A stretch of DNA of 64,000 nt from an uncultured Paenibacillaceae bacterium (GCA_913056365.1 CAJXLT010000002.1:248001-312000); one strand, 5' to 3'; numbered from the stretch's first letter, positions 43,046-52,230 are shown. Numbers and translations: made by a program. Notes: a model not told the origin generated them from the letters alone.

Positions 43046-43260
43046 TCCAAGTTATTGCTTGGATCACCGTCTGCATCGCCGCGAATGTACATCTCTCCAT
43101 CTCTTCCCTTGAAGCTATTGACACCAACGACATTTCCGTATTGTACTTCTTGCAGGGCTTGCTCATAACCTAATACACGTCCGGAAGAGGTTTGGAATGC
43201 GGTGATATCTCCATCCCCGTTCTTCTGCACTGCTACGAAGCTTTCCTGATTCACATTCAT
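43012..43260 (-). CDS. DUF3892 family small protein
   Basis: This 82-residue protein begins MNVNQESFVAVQKNGDGDIT and contains GYEQALQEVQYGNVVGVNSF and DGEMYIRGDADGDPSNNLDQ, the DUF3892 pattern seen in spore formers. GGAGGAGAC precedes the ATG. It converges with and overlaps the MBL gene by 34 bases. Function is unknown. Confidence 0.82.
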   Translation of the reverse strand: MNVNQESFVAVQKNGDGDITAFQTSSGRVLGYEQALQEVQYGNVVGVNSFKGRDGEMYIRGDADGDPSNNLDQLPEFSTDRA

Positions 43261-43402
43261 GTAACGTCTCCTCCTTATATGATGACAGTTCCCAAGAGCT
43301 GTTCGCTATATAGTATGAGCATGAAGCACGCAATATATCGGCAAGCAATCTCACGCAGCTTCGCTTGCAGCAGATTTCATAGACGAGGATGGAGAGTGAA
43401 CG

Positions 43403-45019
43403 ATGGTGTTTGTCCGCATAACCGCTCCATTACTAGTTCTGCTTATAGCTCTATATGTCGTATTTGAACGCAACATCGGGTCGCTCCAGTGGTTAGCAAC
43501 CGCATCGGTCGTCCTGCTGTTGACTTTGCTGTTGCCCGCGAGCAAGTTCGTTCGTGTCGTGCGATTCGCCGCACTGGTCGCATTCGCTTATGTAACCAAA
43601 TCCGATTGGGTGCTATTCTTGTTCTTAATGTATGCTTTCATCCATGCCCAGGATCTGACCAAGACGTACCGGGCCAAGTGGGTATTCGCAGTGTATGGCG
43701 CCAGCTTCCTGCTGTTGCAGATGCTTGCACATACATCGATCATGATCTCTCCTGTCAAGATGGCGATATGCGCCCTCACGTTCATCGCAGCCTACTTCTT
43801 AACTTATCATTATCTAGAGGTAGAATCGCGCAACAAGCATCTGATAGACGCGAACCTGAGGCTCGTCAGTCAAGACTCCTTAACCGGCTTGTTGAATTTC
43901 CAAGAATTCCATAAGCGACTTCACACTTTGATCCAGCTGGAGAATCAATTAACGCTTGTCTTGATCGACTGCGCTGATTTGAAATCGATGAACAGTGAGT
44001 TGGGCTTCCTGGAGGGCAACCGGTTATTGAAGAAAGTCGCAGAGCTGATGAAACGCTCCTTCCCAGACGCCTACTTGCTTGCACGCTGCGGCGGCGATGA
44101 GTTCGCGCTCGTGCTGCACCGCATCGACGAAGAAGAGATGATGCTGCGTCTGGAGAGATTCTTGGAAAACAGGCTGCCGGAGATGACAGGTATTCAAATT
44201 ACATACGGGAAAGCGTACTATCCGGAGAACGGGCATACGAAGGACGAATTGTTGCAAATTGCCGAGGAAGACTTATTCATGATGAAGCGCAAGCTATGGC
44301 TCAAGCGGGAGGAGCATATGCTGCGCTCCGAGCAGCTGCGCGTCGTTGGTGAGTTAGCCTCTGGGATGGCACACGAAATTCGGAATCCGCTTACAACGAT
44401 CAAGGGTTTCCTGCAAATCTCCAAGACGAACGACTTTAATATCGAGCCTTGGTATGACCTGATTCTCGATGAGATTAACCGGATGAGCGATTTGACCGGC
44501 GAATTCCTGCAGCTGTCGCGCAATCAAGCGACGATGTACGAAGTGGAACCGCTGCAGCATTGCTTGCAACGAGTGAAGGCGCTCGTCGAAGCGGAGGCGA
44601 TTCGATTAGGCTTCCAGCTCGAATATGTCCCGCATACAGAACCTCTGCTCGTTAGAATGGATCAGGACAAGCTCATTCAAGTGCTCATTAATATTGTGAA
44701 AAATGCGTTCGAAGCGATGGAGCCAGGAGGCAAGGTGACGATTCGCAACGTGGTTGAGCACGGACAGGCCATCATCGATATTGCCGACGAAGGCAAGGGC
44801 ATCCCGGCAGACAAGCTGGACGAGATATTCCTTCCGTTCTATACGACGAAGGATCAAGGGACTGGGCTCGGACTATCGATCTGCCACCGCATCATCTTGG
44901 ATCACAAAGGTTCGATGGAAGTGTTCAGCGAGCTCGGACACGGCACCACGTTTCGTGTGAAATTGCCAATTCATTCCTCGTCTGCTGACGTGACAGAGAC
45001 AGAGCATGCCAACGCCTGA
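43403..45019 (+). CDS. Membrane histidine kinase with internal degenerate GGDEF domain
   Basis: This 538-residue protein has about five membrane segments (residues ~5-140), a GGDEF-type domain (~150-300) and a sporulation-type kinase core: phosphoacceptor His324 in GELASGMAHEIRNPLTTIKG, N box NIVKNAFEAM, G1 DEGKGIPADK and G2 GTGLGLSICH. The GGDEF motif itself (230-234, CGGDEFAL) is intact, and Asp189 and Asn197 are kept. The His and Asp normally at the substrate site are Phe202 and Asn206. It could be an active cyclase, a GTP sensor or a dimerisation module. The kinase part resembles KinA/KinB-type phosphorelay kinases; no response regulator is adjacent. Confidence 0.88.
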   Translation: MVFVRITAPLLVLLIALYVVFERNIGSLQWLATASVVLLLTLLLPASKFVRVVRFAALVAFAYVTKSDWVLFLFLMYAFIHAQDLTKTYRAKWVFAVYGASFLLLQMLAHTSIMISPVKMAICALTFIAAYFLTYHYLEVESRNKHLIDANLRLVSQDSLTGLLNFQEFHKRLHTLIQLENQLTLVLIDCADLKSMNSELGFLEGNRLLKKVAELMKRSFPDAYLLARCGGDEFALVLHRIDEEEMMLRLERFLENRLPEMTGIQITYGKAYYPENGHTKDELLQIAEEDLFMMKRKLWLKREEHMLRSEQLRVVGELASGMAHEIRNPLTTIKGFLQISKTNDFNIEPWYDLILDEINRMSDLTGEFLQLSRNQATMYEVEPLQHCLQRVKALVEAEAIRLGFQLEYVPHTEPLLVRMDQDKLIQVLINIVKNAFEAMEPGGKVTIRNVVEHGQAIIDIADEGKGIPADKLDEIFLPFYTTKDQGTGLGLSICHRIILDHKGSMEVFSELGHGTTFRVKLPIHSSSADVTETEHANA

Positions 45020-45044
45020 TCGGATTAACCGACCAGGCGTTGGC
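45008..45044. terminator. Terminator overlapping the kinase stop codon
   Basis: GCCAACGCCTG (45008-45018) pairs with CAGGCGTTGGC (45034-45044), with inner TCGG/CCGA pairing. The left arm contains the stop codon. It can serve both converging genes. Confidence 0.75.
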
Positions 45045-45117
45045 TCATGCGTATATGCGGCATTCCTGCATCCTCGAAGATTACCTCAGCGTTAGCATGT
45101 TCAACATAAGACACCGC

Positions 45118-46248
45118 CTAGCGGTCCGCATGCCGCTGACGCGTCATCTGCTGCCATACCGTACCGACTGCTTCCTCGCCGCCTTCAATGCGTTCCAATG
45201 CCCAAGCAGCCTGCAAGCTCACTTCGAATTCCGGATCATCGACAGTACGCTTCAACGCCGGTACAGCGCTCTCATCTCCTACTTCGTACAGGAATCGAGC
45301 AGCACGCCAGCGCACGAGCTTATTCGCGTCTTCAAGCGCCTCAATCATCGGCTGTATCGCCCGATTATCTCCCAAGTCTGAGATCGTATCCCCTGCTGTT
45401 CGCCGCACTGCGGGGGAATCATCCTTCATCGCGCGGTATAGCAGCGGCAATGCCGCATTGGCTTCTAGCTCGCCTATATGCACAACAGCCAAGCGACGCA
45501 CGGACATATGCTTGTCACCGAGCGCCTTCTCAATGACAGCTGCGCCTTCTGCCGAAGGCTTCCACCGTTCCAATGCTGCGTAACGCTTGCGCCAATCATC
45601 TGCATCGAGCAGCTTCAGCACTTCCGAGTCGTCAAGGCTGCCCTGTATGTCTAAGTCTGCGTCCTTATCTCCTTGAGCTTGTGCCCGGCGCACCATGTCG
45701 GTCAAGCGCTCATCATCATACGCTGCTTCAAGCTCCTGCTGCACCTGTTCAGCAATATCGCGCGGATCTCCGTAACGAATGCCCCAATCCTCCAGCTTCC
45801 GTTCCTTGATCAAGTTCGGGGACGCCAAGCCTGCATTCATCGCTTGCTCTGCAAACCTCGCAGGCAATGCCTCCCTCACCTCTTCCTGCTCAGTACGAAC
45901 ACGAATTTGCATAGGGATGCGCCGGAACGTCTGAACGAATACCCGCACCTCACCGAAGCCGTCAGCAGATTCCGGTGTAGGCTCATTCGTGTCACCGCGT
46001 TGCCCGAACACCTCCCGAACTTGCGCGAGAATCGGCTTCCAGTCTGAACCGGGCACGCGATCCAAGGCTATGAAATCCGCTGTCTGGAATATGCTCTTCA
46101 TACCTTCAATCTCCAGCATGCTCCGAATATAGGTCGGCGCCGAACGCGCATTGTCTGCTGTATATGTCTTGCCTGCATCTACCCGCTCATCCATGTTCAG
46201 CTTCATCGTATTCGGACTCGGGGTCGGTTCGATCGACACGATGTTCAT
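45118..46248 (-). CDS. CvfC/YpgR-like protein: Nfu N-terminal domain plus HEAT repeats
   Basis: This 376-residue protein starts with an Nfu/NifU N-terminal domain (IVSIEPTPSPNTMKLNMDER and SIFQTADFIALDRVPGSDWK). A C-terminal solenoid of HEAT-type repeats follows (~215-376: MSVRRLAVVHIGELEANAAL, SPAVRRTAGDTISDLGDNRA and KLVRWRAARFLYEVGDESAV). This is the conserved virulence factor C family of S. aureus and B. subtilis YpgR. The Nfu N-terminus suggests an iron-sulfur link, but the function is unproven. Confidence 0.88.
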   Translation of the reverse strand: MNIVSIEPTPSPNTMKLNMDERVDAGKTYTADNARSAPTYIRSMLEIEGMKSIFQTADFIALDRVPGSDWKPILAQVREVFGQRGDTNEPTPESADGFGEVRVFVQTFRRIPMQIRVRTEQEEVREALPARFAEQAMNAGLASPNLIKERKLEDWGIRYGDPRDIAEQVQQELEAAYDDERLTDMVRRAQAQGDKDADLDIQGSLDDSEVLKLLDADDWRKRYAALERWKPSAEGAAVIEKALGDKHMSVRRLAVVHIGELEANAALPLLYRAMKDDSPAVRRTAGDTISDLGDNRAIQPMIEALEDANKLVRWRAARFLYEVGDESAVPALKRTVDDPEFEVSLQAAWALERIEGGEEAVGTVWQQMTRQRHADR

Positions 46249-46294
46249 CCTATGTCCAGCCTCCTCATATTTATTCGAATCTAGTCATAACCGA

Positions 46295-46726
46295 CTATTC
46301 GTCACCATATTGACGCTCGTACTCACGCTGCAGCTCACGTAACGACTCTACAGATTGCAGCGCCCATTTCGCCTGCTCCTCCAGCTCCGCAATCGTGCGA
46401 GTTAAAGCTTCCTTCAACGATACAGCATAGCGGGGAATGTCGCCGCTGTATCGCTGCACAGAGGAAAGCGGCATGTTCGCTACCTCTCGGTGGGCAAGTG
46501 CCCGCCTCTGGTGAAACATCGATACGTCGGCCCGGTGCCCGACATGCAGGTTGCCCTGCTCGGGATGCTTGACAACGGCCTGCACTCTGACCTTCGCCTT
46601 GCTTGGCGCGAGCTCCACGAGCTCCCCAATGTATACACCTGTCTTATATTCCGCTACAACAGCATCGCCTGGCTGCAGCGCTCCGTCTGCCGCTTGCTTC
46701 GTCGCTTGACTGTACGGTCCTTCCAT
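46295..46726 (-). CDS. kapB: Kinase-associated protein KapB-like
   Basis: This 143-residue protein begins GPYSQATKQAADGALQPGDA, has a central beta domain (VVAEYKTGVYIGELVELAPS, HPEQGNLHVGHRADVSMFHQ) and a C-terminal helix. It matches KapB, needed in B. subtilis for KinB to start sporulation. No lipobox is present despite the family's lipoprotein name. A histidine kinase with sporulation-type core lies two genes away (43403-45019), an arrangement that suggests a functional link but not an operon. Confidence 0.85.
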   Translation of the reverse strand: MEGPYSQATKQAADGALQPGDAVVAEYKTGVYIGELVELAPSKAKVRVQAVVKHPEQGNLHVGHRADVSMFHQRRALAHREVANMPLSSVQRYSGDIPRYAVSLKEALTRTIAELEEQAKWALQSVESLRELQREYERQYGDE

Positions 46727-46856
46727 CCGTCTTCGCCTCCTTGCTTATGAACGCTCATACACGCATCTGATGACCAACATATCTTGCTTATTTAACTAAG
46801 GTAATGCAAAATGAAAGAAAAGTAAAATGAACATAGAAAAAGGAGCGGATATACAG

Positions 46857-47210
46857 ATGGCAAGCTATCGGGAACTAACGAGTATCGAAGAGTGGCAACT
46901 GGAGCTGGCTGCATCGCAGCACAAGCCGCGGCTCGTCTTCAAGCACAGCACAGTATGTCCAATTAGTGCAGCGGCGAAGGAGGAATTCGATTCCTATGTA
47001 GAGGATCTAAGGGGCACAGAGGACGAGCCGGAAGCCGTTCTGGTCAAAGTCATTGAATCGCGACCGGTGTCGAACCGTATCGCTGATGATCTCGGGGTCC
47101 GGCATGAATCACCGCAGCTGTTCTACATCGAGAACGAGACAGCTAGCTGGCATGCCTCGCACAGCGCGATTACGTACGACAGCATTAGGAGTGCGGTGAA
47201 GCGCAAGTAA
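46857..47210 (+). CDS. ytxJ: Monothiol bacilliredoxin YtxJ/BrxC
   Basis: This 117-residue thioredoxin-fold protein has the single-cysteine active site CPIS in VFKHSTVCPISAAAKEEF. It matches YtxJ (BrxC), which removes bacillithiol from proteins, so the host probably makes bacillithiol. AAGGAGCGG precedes the ATG at 46857; the longer frame from 46827 has no ribosome site. Confidence 0.9.
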   Translation: MASYRELTSIEEWQLELAASQHKPRLVFKHSTVCPISAAAKEEFDSYVEDLRGTEDEPEAVLVKVIESRPVSNRIADDLGVRHESPQLFYIENETASWHASHSAITYDSIRSAVKRK

Positions 47211-47270
47211 GTGGAGACAGCCGCTGTGTATCGGAGATTACGGCATCATGCAGTGATCGACCTGCCAACT

Positions 47271-47930
47271 CTATGATGTCGCACCTCTGTTGCGTCTTGC
47301 CCCAGGCTGCCATTCGCGCAGCTTGTACTTTCGGCGCAAGCGGCGGACGAGCCGTTCGAAGTGAATCGCATACTTCGGATTGCGCTCATTGCGCATCTGT
47401 CGAATGTACGGTCTCACAATCCGGTATAGCCGTACCATCTGCCATGCTGTCGATCCGGAGAAAGCCCGCAATGGCAGCACACGTTCCTGCCACTGGACAG
47501 CCCAGCCTTCATAGAAGGAACAGACCAAGTCAGCTGCTTCCGCATCAAGCTCTGAATCCTCAGCAGTACGCAGCAGACGTTGTTCAAGGCTGACATGCTC
47601 AGGTTCATGCAGTGCCTGCTGCCATTCGGACAGCGTGCGCACATAACGGCGCCGCTTCAGCTCCGCGCAAGTCCAGAGCACACCTAACGCCAACAGTGTT
47701 AGGCTGATACCGTACATATATTGCAATGCCGATTCACGGCTGTCCGGCGGCCAACGCAAGCCTACCCAGGCCCACCCTGCTGCTGAACAGACAGTCAGCA
47801 GCGCTGCAGCCCAATTCCACCCGTATTTCACGATCCATCCCTCATTTATGTAGCAATCTTGTCCATGAACGTAAGTACAGTGATGCCTCTCTTTCAGTAT
47901 GTCTCGCAACATCATGGGTGTCAACTGCAT
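47271..47930 (-). CDS. Hypothetical protein with two membrane segments
   Basis: This 219-residue protein has two hydrophobic segments (YGWNWAAALLTVCSAAGWAW and MYGISLTLLALGVLWTCAEL) and a mostly helical, Arg-rich C-terminal half (RRLRRKYKLREWQPGARRN). I do not recognise the family. GGAG ten bases before the ATG at 47930 gives the start. The gap 47931-48208 holds no convincing gene. Confidence 0.55.
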   Translation of the reverse strand: MQLTPMMLRDILKERHHCTYVHGQDCYINEGWIVKYGWNWAAALLTVCSAAGWAWVGLRWPPDSRESALQYMYGISLTLLALGVLWTCAELKRRRYVRTLSEWQQALHEPEHVSLEQRLLRTAEDSELDAEAADLVCSFYEGWAVQWQERVLPLRAFSGSTAWQMVRLYRIVRPYIRQMRNERNPKYAIHFERLVRRLRRKYKLREWQPGARRNRGATS

Positions 47931-48208
47931 AACGTCCAAGCTCCGCAGCAGTTAAGGAGGAATCGATAGCGAAGGCAGTCATGGCGCATAGATGGCTAGC
48001 AGGAACAAGCAGCAGGAACGGTGATTCGGATGAATCGTAAATAAAGCTGACCTATCTAGTCGAATCGCCTTAAGCGAACCGTGCCGAGCGTTGACAGTTG
48101 AAGGCAGATTGGCTCGAATGATGCGCTTGCCCGGGAAATACAAGCCAATGTATTCCCCGCTTGTGGCAATTGTGAGCATTCGCGTATGATAATAGAACAA
48201 GAACAACG

Positions 48209-48436
48209 TTACGATAGTCGAGAAGATTCATAGAATAGCGATTGAACCGTTACACCATAATAATCGGCTAGCTTCACCTTGATGTCATCGCGAGGAACAC
48301 GCCTTCCATTCTCGTACATTTGCAGTGCGCTTACACTGATCTGCAAATTACTCGCCACCTCCTCTCGCGATAATCTCCCTCTTAGATGTAACAGCTTGCG
48401 GCCAATATGCTGTTTATAAGGGGTTTCATTCTTCAT
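48209..48436 (-). CDS. Small Xre-family regulator A
   Basis: This 75-residue protein is almost only a helix-turn-helix (IGRKLLHLRGRLSREEVASN, then ISVSALQMYENGRRVPRDDI). GGAAGTGATG lies before the ATG. It is divergent from a second Xre gene across two CACATnAnGTG palindromes, so the two may form a small switch. Confidence 0.8.
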   Translation of the reverse strand: MKNETPYKQHIGRKLLHLRGRLSREEVASNLQISVSALQMYENGRRVPRDDIKVKLADYYGVTVQSLFYESSRLS

Positions 48437-48462
48437 AGGGCATCACTTCCATTACAATTCCG

Positions 48463-48475
48463 CACATTACGTGCT
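48463..48475. promoter_or_regulatory. Operator-like palindrome near Xre A
   Basis: GCACATTACGTGC has the core CACATTACGTG, close to the palindrome at 48542-48556, and sits 27 bases upstream of Xre A. Confidence 0.55.
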
Positions 48476-48541
48476 TTGTTTCCCATTATATGACATGGAT
48501 TGCTTGAAGTCAAACACAAACTGTGCGGTGTATATTGGATT

Positions 48542-48556
48542 CACACATAATGTGTG
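48542..48556. promoter_or_regulatory. Operator-like palindrome near Xre B
   Basis: CACACATAATGTGTG is a perfect palindrome around one base, 25 bases before the Xre B start. It shares CACATnAnGTG with the site at 48463. Confidence 0.6.
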
Positions 48557-48580
48557 CTATGATAGGTTTGGTGATGCAGA

Positions 48581-48931
48581 TTGGTACAATTTGGCGATCG
48601 GTTACGGGAGCTGCGGCTCTCCCGGCAAATAACCCAAAAAGAACTCGGCCGCATGTTCCAGCTCAGTGAAAGTGCAATCGGGATGTATGAGCGCAATCAG
48701 CGTGAGCCGTCACTAGAGCTCATCAGGCAATTCGCAGACTTCTTCCAAGTTACGACTGGATACATGCTGGATCACGAAGAGCCTGCGCCTGGAGTGCGTG
48801 AGCTTCCTACGTTGTATCCGCTGCCTGAGAACTTCCACATGCTGCTGACAGAAGGCCGCCGCATTCCGCTCAGCGAGAATGAAGCGCTCTACTTGCGAGA
48901 ACGATTGCATGATTATCGACAGCGCAAATAG
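48581..48931 (+). CDS. Xre-family regulator B
   Basis: This 116-residue protein has an N-terminal helix-turn-helix (FGDRLRELRLSRQITQKELG, then LSESAIGMYERNQREPSLEL) and a short C-terminal tail. The frame begins at a TTG (48581); GGTGATG upstream is a modest ribosome site. It is divergent from Xre A and probably autoregulated through the palindrome just before it. Confidence 0.82.
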   Translation: MVQFGDRLRELRLSRQITQKELGRMFQLSESAIGMYERNQREPSLELIRQFADFFQVTTGYMLDHEEPAPGVRELPTLYPLPENFHMLLTEGRRIPLSENEALYLRERLHDYRQRK

Positions 48932-48997
48932 CTGTCTGGCGTCAGCATGCCCAAGAATGATCATACGCATACTGTTCTACCCCTATATACGGAGTCC

Positions 48998-49034
48998 AAA
49001 AGGCTGTTCCCCACATACTGAGGAACAGCCTTTT
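48998..49034. terminator. Bidirectional terminator after Xre B
   Basis: AAAAGGCTGTTCC (48998-49010) pairs with GGAACAGCCTTTT (49022-49034), between convergent xre and beta-mannosidase genes. Confidence 0.85.
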
Positions 49035-49092
49035 GTTCACGCTATTATATTCAAGCTGCTCTGGTCAGCAAGCCTGTATCCGAACTAGAACC

Positions 49093-51534
49093 CTACAAGT
49101 AATCAACTGCAACTGTATGATTCAGACAATAGACGTTCCATGTTCCATCATCCGTCAGCGCTTCCTGAACGATAATCTCCTTCGACTCATTCGCGTACAG
49201 ATCGAAGTAGTTGTCCGATAGCTGGCCTGGCACGTCCAGCAAGCATACATCCTTAGCGAACACATTACTCGTAATCGTCACTCGGGTAGTGCCGTCATCA
49301 AGTGTTGCATGCTCGACCTTCAGAGCTGCCGGCTGCAGTTGAAGCCTATACGGCTTGTCCAGCACATACGTATGCTGTGCCAGCGCAGCGCCTGCTGAAT
49401 CGTGCAAGGTCAACCGCATCACCACCCGAGCCGGATCCCATCCATCGAGCGCCAGCTCGGTCAAGCGTGTAGAGCGGCAGCCAGTCCCCCGCGCATCCCA
49501 GGATTGCGTATGTACGACTGCGCCTTGTTGAATATCGTACAGCTCAGCCTGTACCGTACCGGTGAAATCCCCTTGATCGTGAATGAGATCAATAGCCGCA
49601 CGTTGGCTATCCGAGAATACCTTGGCAACTACATTCGGCGATTGAAAGCTCCGTTTCATATAATAGTACGACGGCTTCAACACCTTCGCATAATCTTCCA
49701 ACGACCAGCTGATCGAAGGCCACAGATCGCTCCATTGCCAGATCAACGCGCCCGATGTATCCGGCATGCGCGACAGCCAATGCTCCACGCCATAGCGCAA
49801 CGCATTCGCCTGCATCAGCTGATTCACATAGACGAACGCTAGCTTCTCCTGCGGCAGACGGTAGTCTCCTGCTGTATAGAACAGCAGCTTCTGCAAGCCA
49901 TGCGGTGACTTCTGCATCGCGTCGAATTGCGGATCGCGCAAGCTCGCGTCAGCATCTACTTGGTCGAGCACACGCATCGAAGGATAAGATTGCATGCCGA
50001 ATTCGGAGACGAATCGGCCGCGAGACTGGCGATACTTCTCATAAGGCTCTCCTCTCCCCCAGACAGCCCAGTAATGCTCATCACCGTAGTCGCCCTCTGG
50101 ACCGACCCGGTCATATTGCAGCGCGTAAGGGCTCGTCGGCCAATAAGGACGTAGTGTGTCGCTCTCACATACGCGAGCAAGTATGTCGAAGTACAGCTTC
50201 TCCCCATAGCCTTGACTGCGGTGCTTACGGCTGCGTTCGATGAACGATTGATTCTCATTATTGCCGCACCAGAGTACAATACTCGGATGATAGCCGAACT
50301 CGCGCACGACGTGCTCCGCCTCCTGCCGAACCAGCTCACAGAATGCGTCATCGTCTGGATAATCGCCGCAAGCGAACATGAAATCTTGCCACACTAGAAT
50401 GCCAAGACGATCGCACTCGTCATAAAATGCATGGTTCTCGTACGTACCACCGCCCCAGATGCGAATCATATTCATATTCGCTGCCGCAATACGCGCAATT
50501 TCCTTGCTGTACTCCTCCTTCGTGTCCAGATTCGGATACAGCTTGAGCGGAATCCAATTGACACCCTTGCATAGAATCGGAATGCCGTTCACTTCGAAGA
50601 TAAACTTGCGTCCTTGCTCATCGTACGGCATGGAGATCTTCATGTCGCGCAGCCCTACCGTACAACTCTCACTTCGCTGCTCCCCTGCAGCGGTCAGCTC
50701 TGCCTCCAGCCGATATAAGGGCTGATCTCCATGGCCGATAGGATACCATAGCTTCGGCTGTTCAACCGTAAGCGCAGCTTCGACAACCTGCTCCCCCGGC
50801 TTCAATGTACGTTGCCCTTGGTACTCTGCACATAAGCGATCCCCGTCATACAAGCGGAACGAGACTTCTGAAGCAAGCTCCTGTTGTTGCGACATGACGG
50901 CGGGAAGCTTGGCGATCACTACTGCCTGTTCCTCATTCAAGGAAGCGATCGCATAGCCTAATCGCTCAGTCCTAATAGCTTCGCCTGCTTCTATGTATAC
51001 GGACTTATGAATCCCGACAGTGACTAGACGCGCGCCCCAATCCCAACCATATCCGTATTGCGCCTTCCTCCCGAACAGTCTTGCCGGAATACCGTTCCAC
51101 AGCTGCATCGGCTCGCCGAAGGCTCGTTCCTTCTCCTGCAGCACACGTGTCGGCGAAGCGATGCGCACGACAAGCTCGTTCTCCGCTTCTGCGGCATGCA
51201 ACATATCGAAGCGATGCGGCATGAACATATTGTCTGTCTGCCCTAATCGGTGTCCGTTCACATATACTTCCGCATAGGTATCTATCCCTTCGAATACTAG
51301 CTCCAGCTTGGCAGTTGCCAGCATCTCCGGCTCCAGCTTGAACGTACGGCGGTAAGTCCAATCATCGTGCTCCACCCACTCGATTTCCGGCTCGAACAAC
51401 GTATAATAAGCGTCCGGCAGAACGCCTGCATCGGTCAGGTCTTGCTGTACGAAACCGGGAACCTGAAGCGAATAGCATTGCTTGGTTCGTTCATTGACAC
51501 CCTTCCATATTCCGTCTAGCTGCACTTGTTTCAT
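49093..51534 (-). CDS. GH2 family beta-mannosidase
   Basis: This 813-residue cytoplasmic enzyme has the GH2 layout: sugar-binding domain (~1-180, FVQQDLTDAGVLPDAYYTLF), immunoglobulin-like domain, then the catalytic barrel with acid/base Glu in WCGNNENQSFIERSR and nucleophile Glu in FVSEFGMQSYPSMRVLDQ. The FEPEIEWVEHDDWTYRR and WDWGARLVTVGI motifs point to the beta-mannosidase branch. There is no signal peptide. GAAAGAGGG precedes the ATG at 51534. It stands alone, far from the alpha-mannan genes. Its substrate would be beta-1,4-mannooligosaccharides. Confidence 0.92.
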   Translation of the reverse strand: MKQVQLDGIWKGVNERTKQCYSLQVPGFVQQDLTDAGVLPDAYYTLFEPEIEWVEHDDWTYRRTFKLEPEMLATAKLELVFEGIDTYAEVYVNGHRLGQTDNMFMPHRFDMLHAAEAENELVVRIASPTRVLQEKERAFGEPMQLWNGIPARLFGRKAQYGYGWDWGARLVTVGIHKSVYIEAGEAIRTERLGYAIASLNEEQAVVIAKLPAVMSQQQELASEVSFRLYDGDRLCAEYQGQRTLKPGEQVVEAALTVEQPKLWYPIGHGDQPLYRLEAELTAAGEQRSESCTVGLRDMKISMPYDEQGRKFIFEVNGIPILCKGVNWIPLKLYPNLDTKEEYSKEIARIAAANMNMIRIWGGGTYENHAFYDECDRLGILVWQDFMFACGDYPDDDAFCELVRQEAEHVVREFGYHPSIVLWCGNNENQSFIERSRKHRSQGYGEKLYFDILARVCESDTLRPYWPTSPYALQYDRVGPEGDYGDEHYWAVWGRGEPYEKYRQSRGRFVSEFGMQSYPSMRVLDQVDADASLRDPQFDAMQKSPHGLQKLLFYTAGDYRLPQEKLAFVYVNQLMQANALRYGVEHWLSRMPDTSGALIWQWSDLWPSISWSLEDYAKVLKPSYYYMKRSFQSPNVVAKVFSDSQRAAIDLIHDQGDFTGTVQAELYDIQQGAVVHTQSWDARGTGCRSTRLTELALDGWDPARVVMRLTLHDSAGAALAQHTYVLDKPYRLQLQPAALKVEHATLDDGTTRVTITSNVFAKDVCLLDVPGQLSDNYFDLYANESKEIIVQEALTDDGTWNVYCLNHTVAVDYL

Positions 51535-51683
51535 CGTAGCCCTCTTTCCTGTATGGTATGCTTTTCTTCTTTTCGCATTATGACCGTATTCCTTACATTT
51601 TGTCAAAAACACCAGCCCATCTTGCCATCCCCTACCCTCACTCTGGTAGAATAGAAGGAAAAGTTCTTGCCACAGGAGAGATT

Positions 51684-51908
51684 ATGAAGAAATATACATT
51701 CGATTTGCTTCACAACACCATACCAGAGTTTCGCGAACGGGATCACGTAATCCCCGCCCAATCGCTCACGGATGCGATCCGCAAGTTCACCCTCAAGCAC
51801 GATCTTGAAGCACCTGCATATTGGGATGAGCCGTTCTTCGAGACGTTCATGGAGATCAGCTTCACTGGGAGCGGCGGAACAGTCCGCTATCGCATTCACT
51901 GGCAGTAA
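51684..51908 (+). CDS. Small hypothetical protein
   Basis: This 74-residue protein begins MKKYTFDLLHNTIPEFRERD and ends FTGSGGTVRYRIHWQ. CACAGGAGAG precedes the ATG at 51684. I do not recognise the family. Composition and ribosome site suggest a real gene. Confidence 0.6.
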   Translation: MKKYTFDLLHNTIPEFRERDHVIPAQSLTDAIRKFTLKHDLEAPAYWDEPFFETFMEISFTGSGGTVRYRIHWQ

Positions 51909-51917
51909 CTAGCGAAG

Positions 51918-51956
51918 GAAACCTCTGCATGGAGCATACTCCGAATGGAGGTTTCC
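51918..51956 (+). terminator. Hairpin after the small hypothetical gene
   Basis: GGAAACCTC (51918-51926) pairs with GAGGTTTCC (51948-51956) with inner GGAG/CTCC pairing. There is no T run, so termination is uncertain. Confidence 0.5.
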
Positions 51957-52035
51957 CATAGAATTCGCTATAATAGTATGGAATGATCATACCGTGAGAA
52001 TTGAGAAAAGTGAATTAGCCACAGGAGGGAATACA

Positions 52036-52230
52036 TTGAGACGCTTCAACTTCGCTCGTCCTATATTGCTGCTAGCTGTAGCCTTCTTCGTCAATAGCTT
52101 GTCCAGCTTTCTAATCGTCCTGCTGTTCGACACTTCCAGAGAAACCGCTAGCAACATCGCCTTTATCATTATGCTCATCGCTGTTATACTCGTATACCGC
52201 AAAATGATGCGAAGAAATCCGAAATCGTAA
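52036..52230 (+). CDS. Small two-segment membrane protein
   Basis: This 64-residue protein has two membrane segments (PILLLAVAFFVNSLSSFLIV and NIAFIIMLIAVILVY) and a basic end (RKMMRRNPKS). The start is TTG at 52036, decided by CAGGAGGG seven bases before it. Function is unknown. The stretch 52231-52520 holds only a long imperfect hairpin (ACAGCCTTG 52257 with CAAGGCTGT 52293) and no gene. Confidence 0.6.
   Translation: MRRFNFARPILLLAVAFFVNSLSSFLIVLLFDTSRETASNIAFIIMLIAVILVYRKMMRRNPKS

Noticed and set aside
47979-48206. 75-codon open frame on the minus strand after Xre A
   Set aside because: It begins at a TTG without ribosome site and the product has no recognisable pattern or plausible composition.
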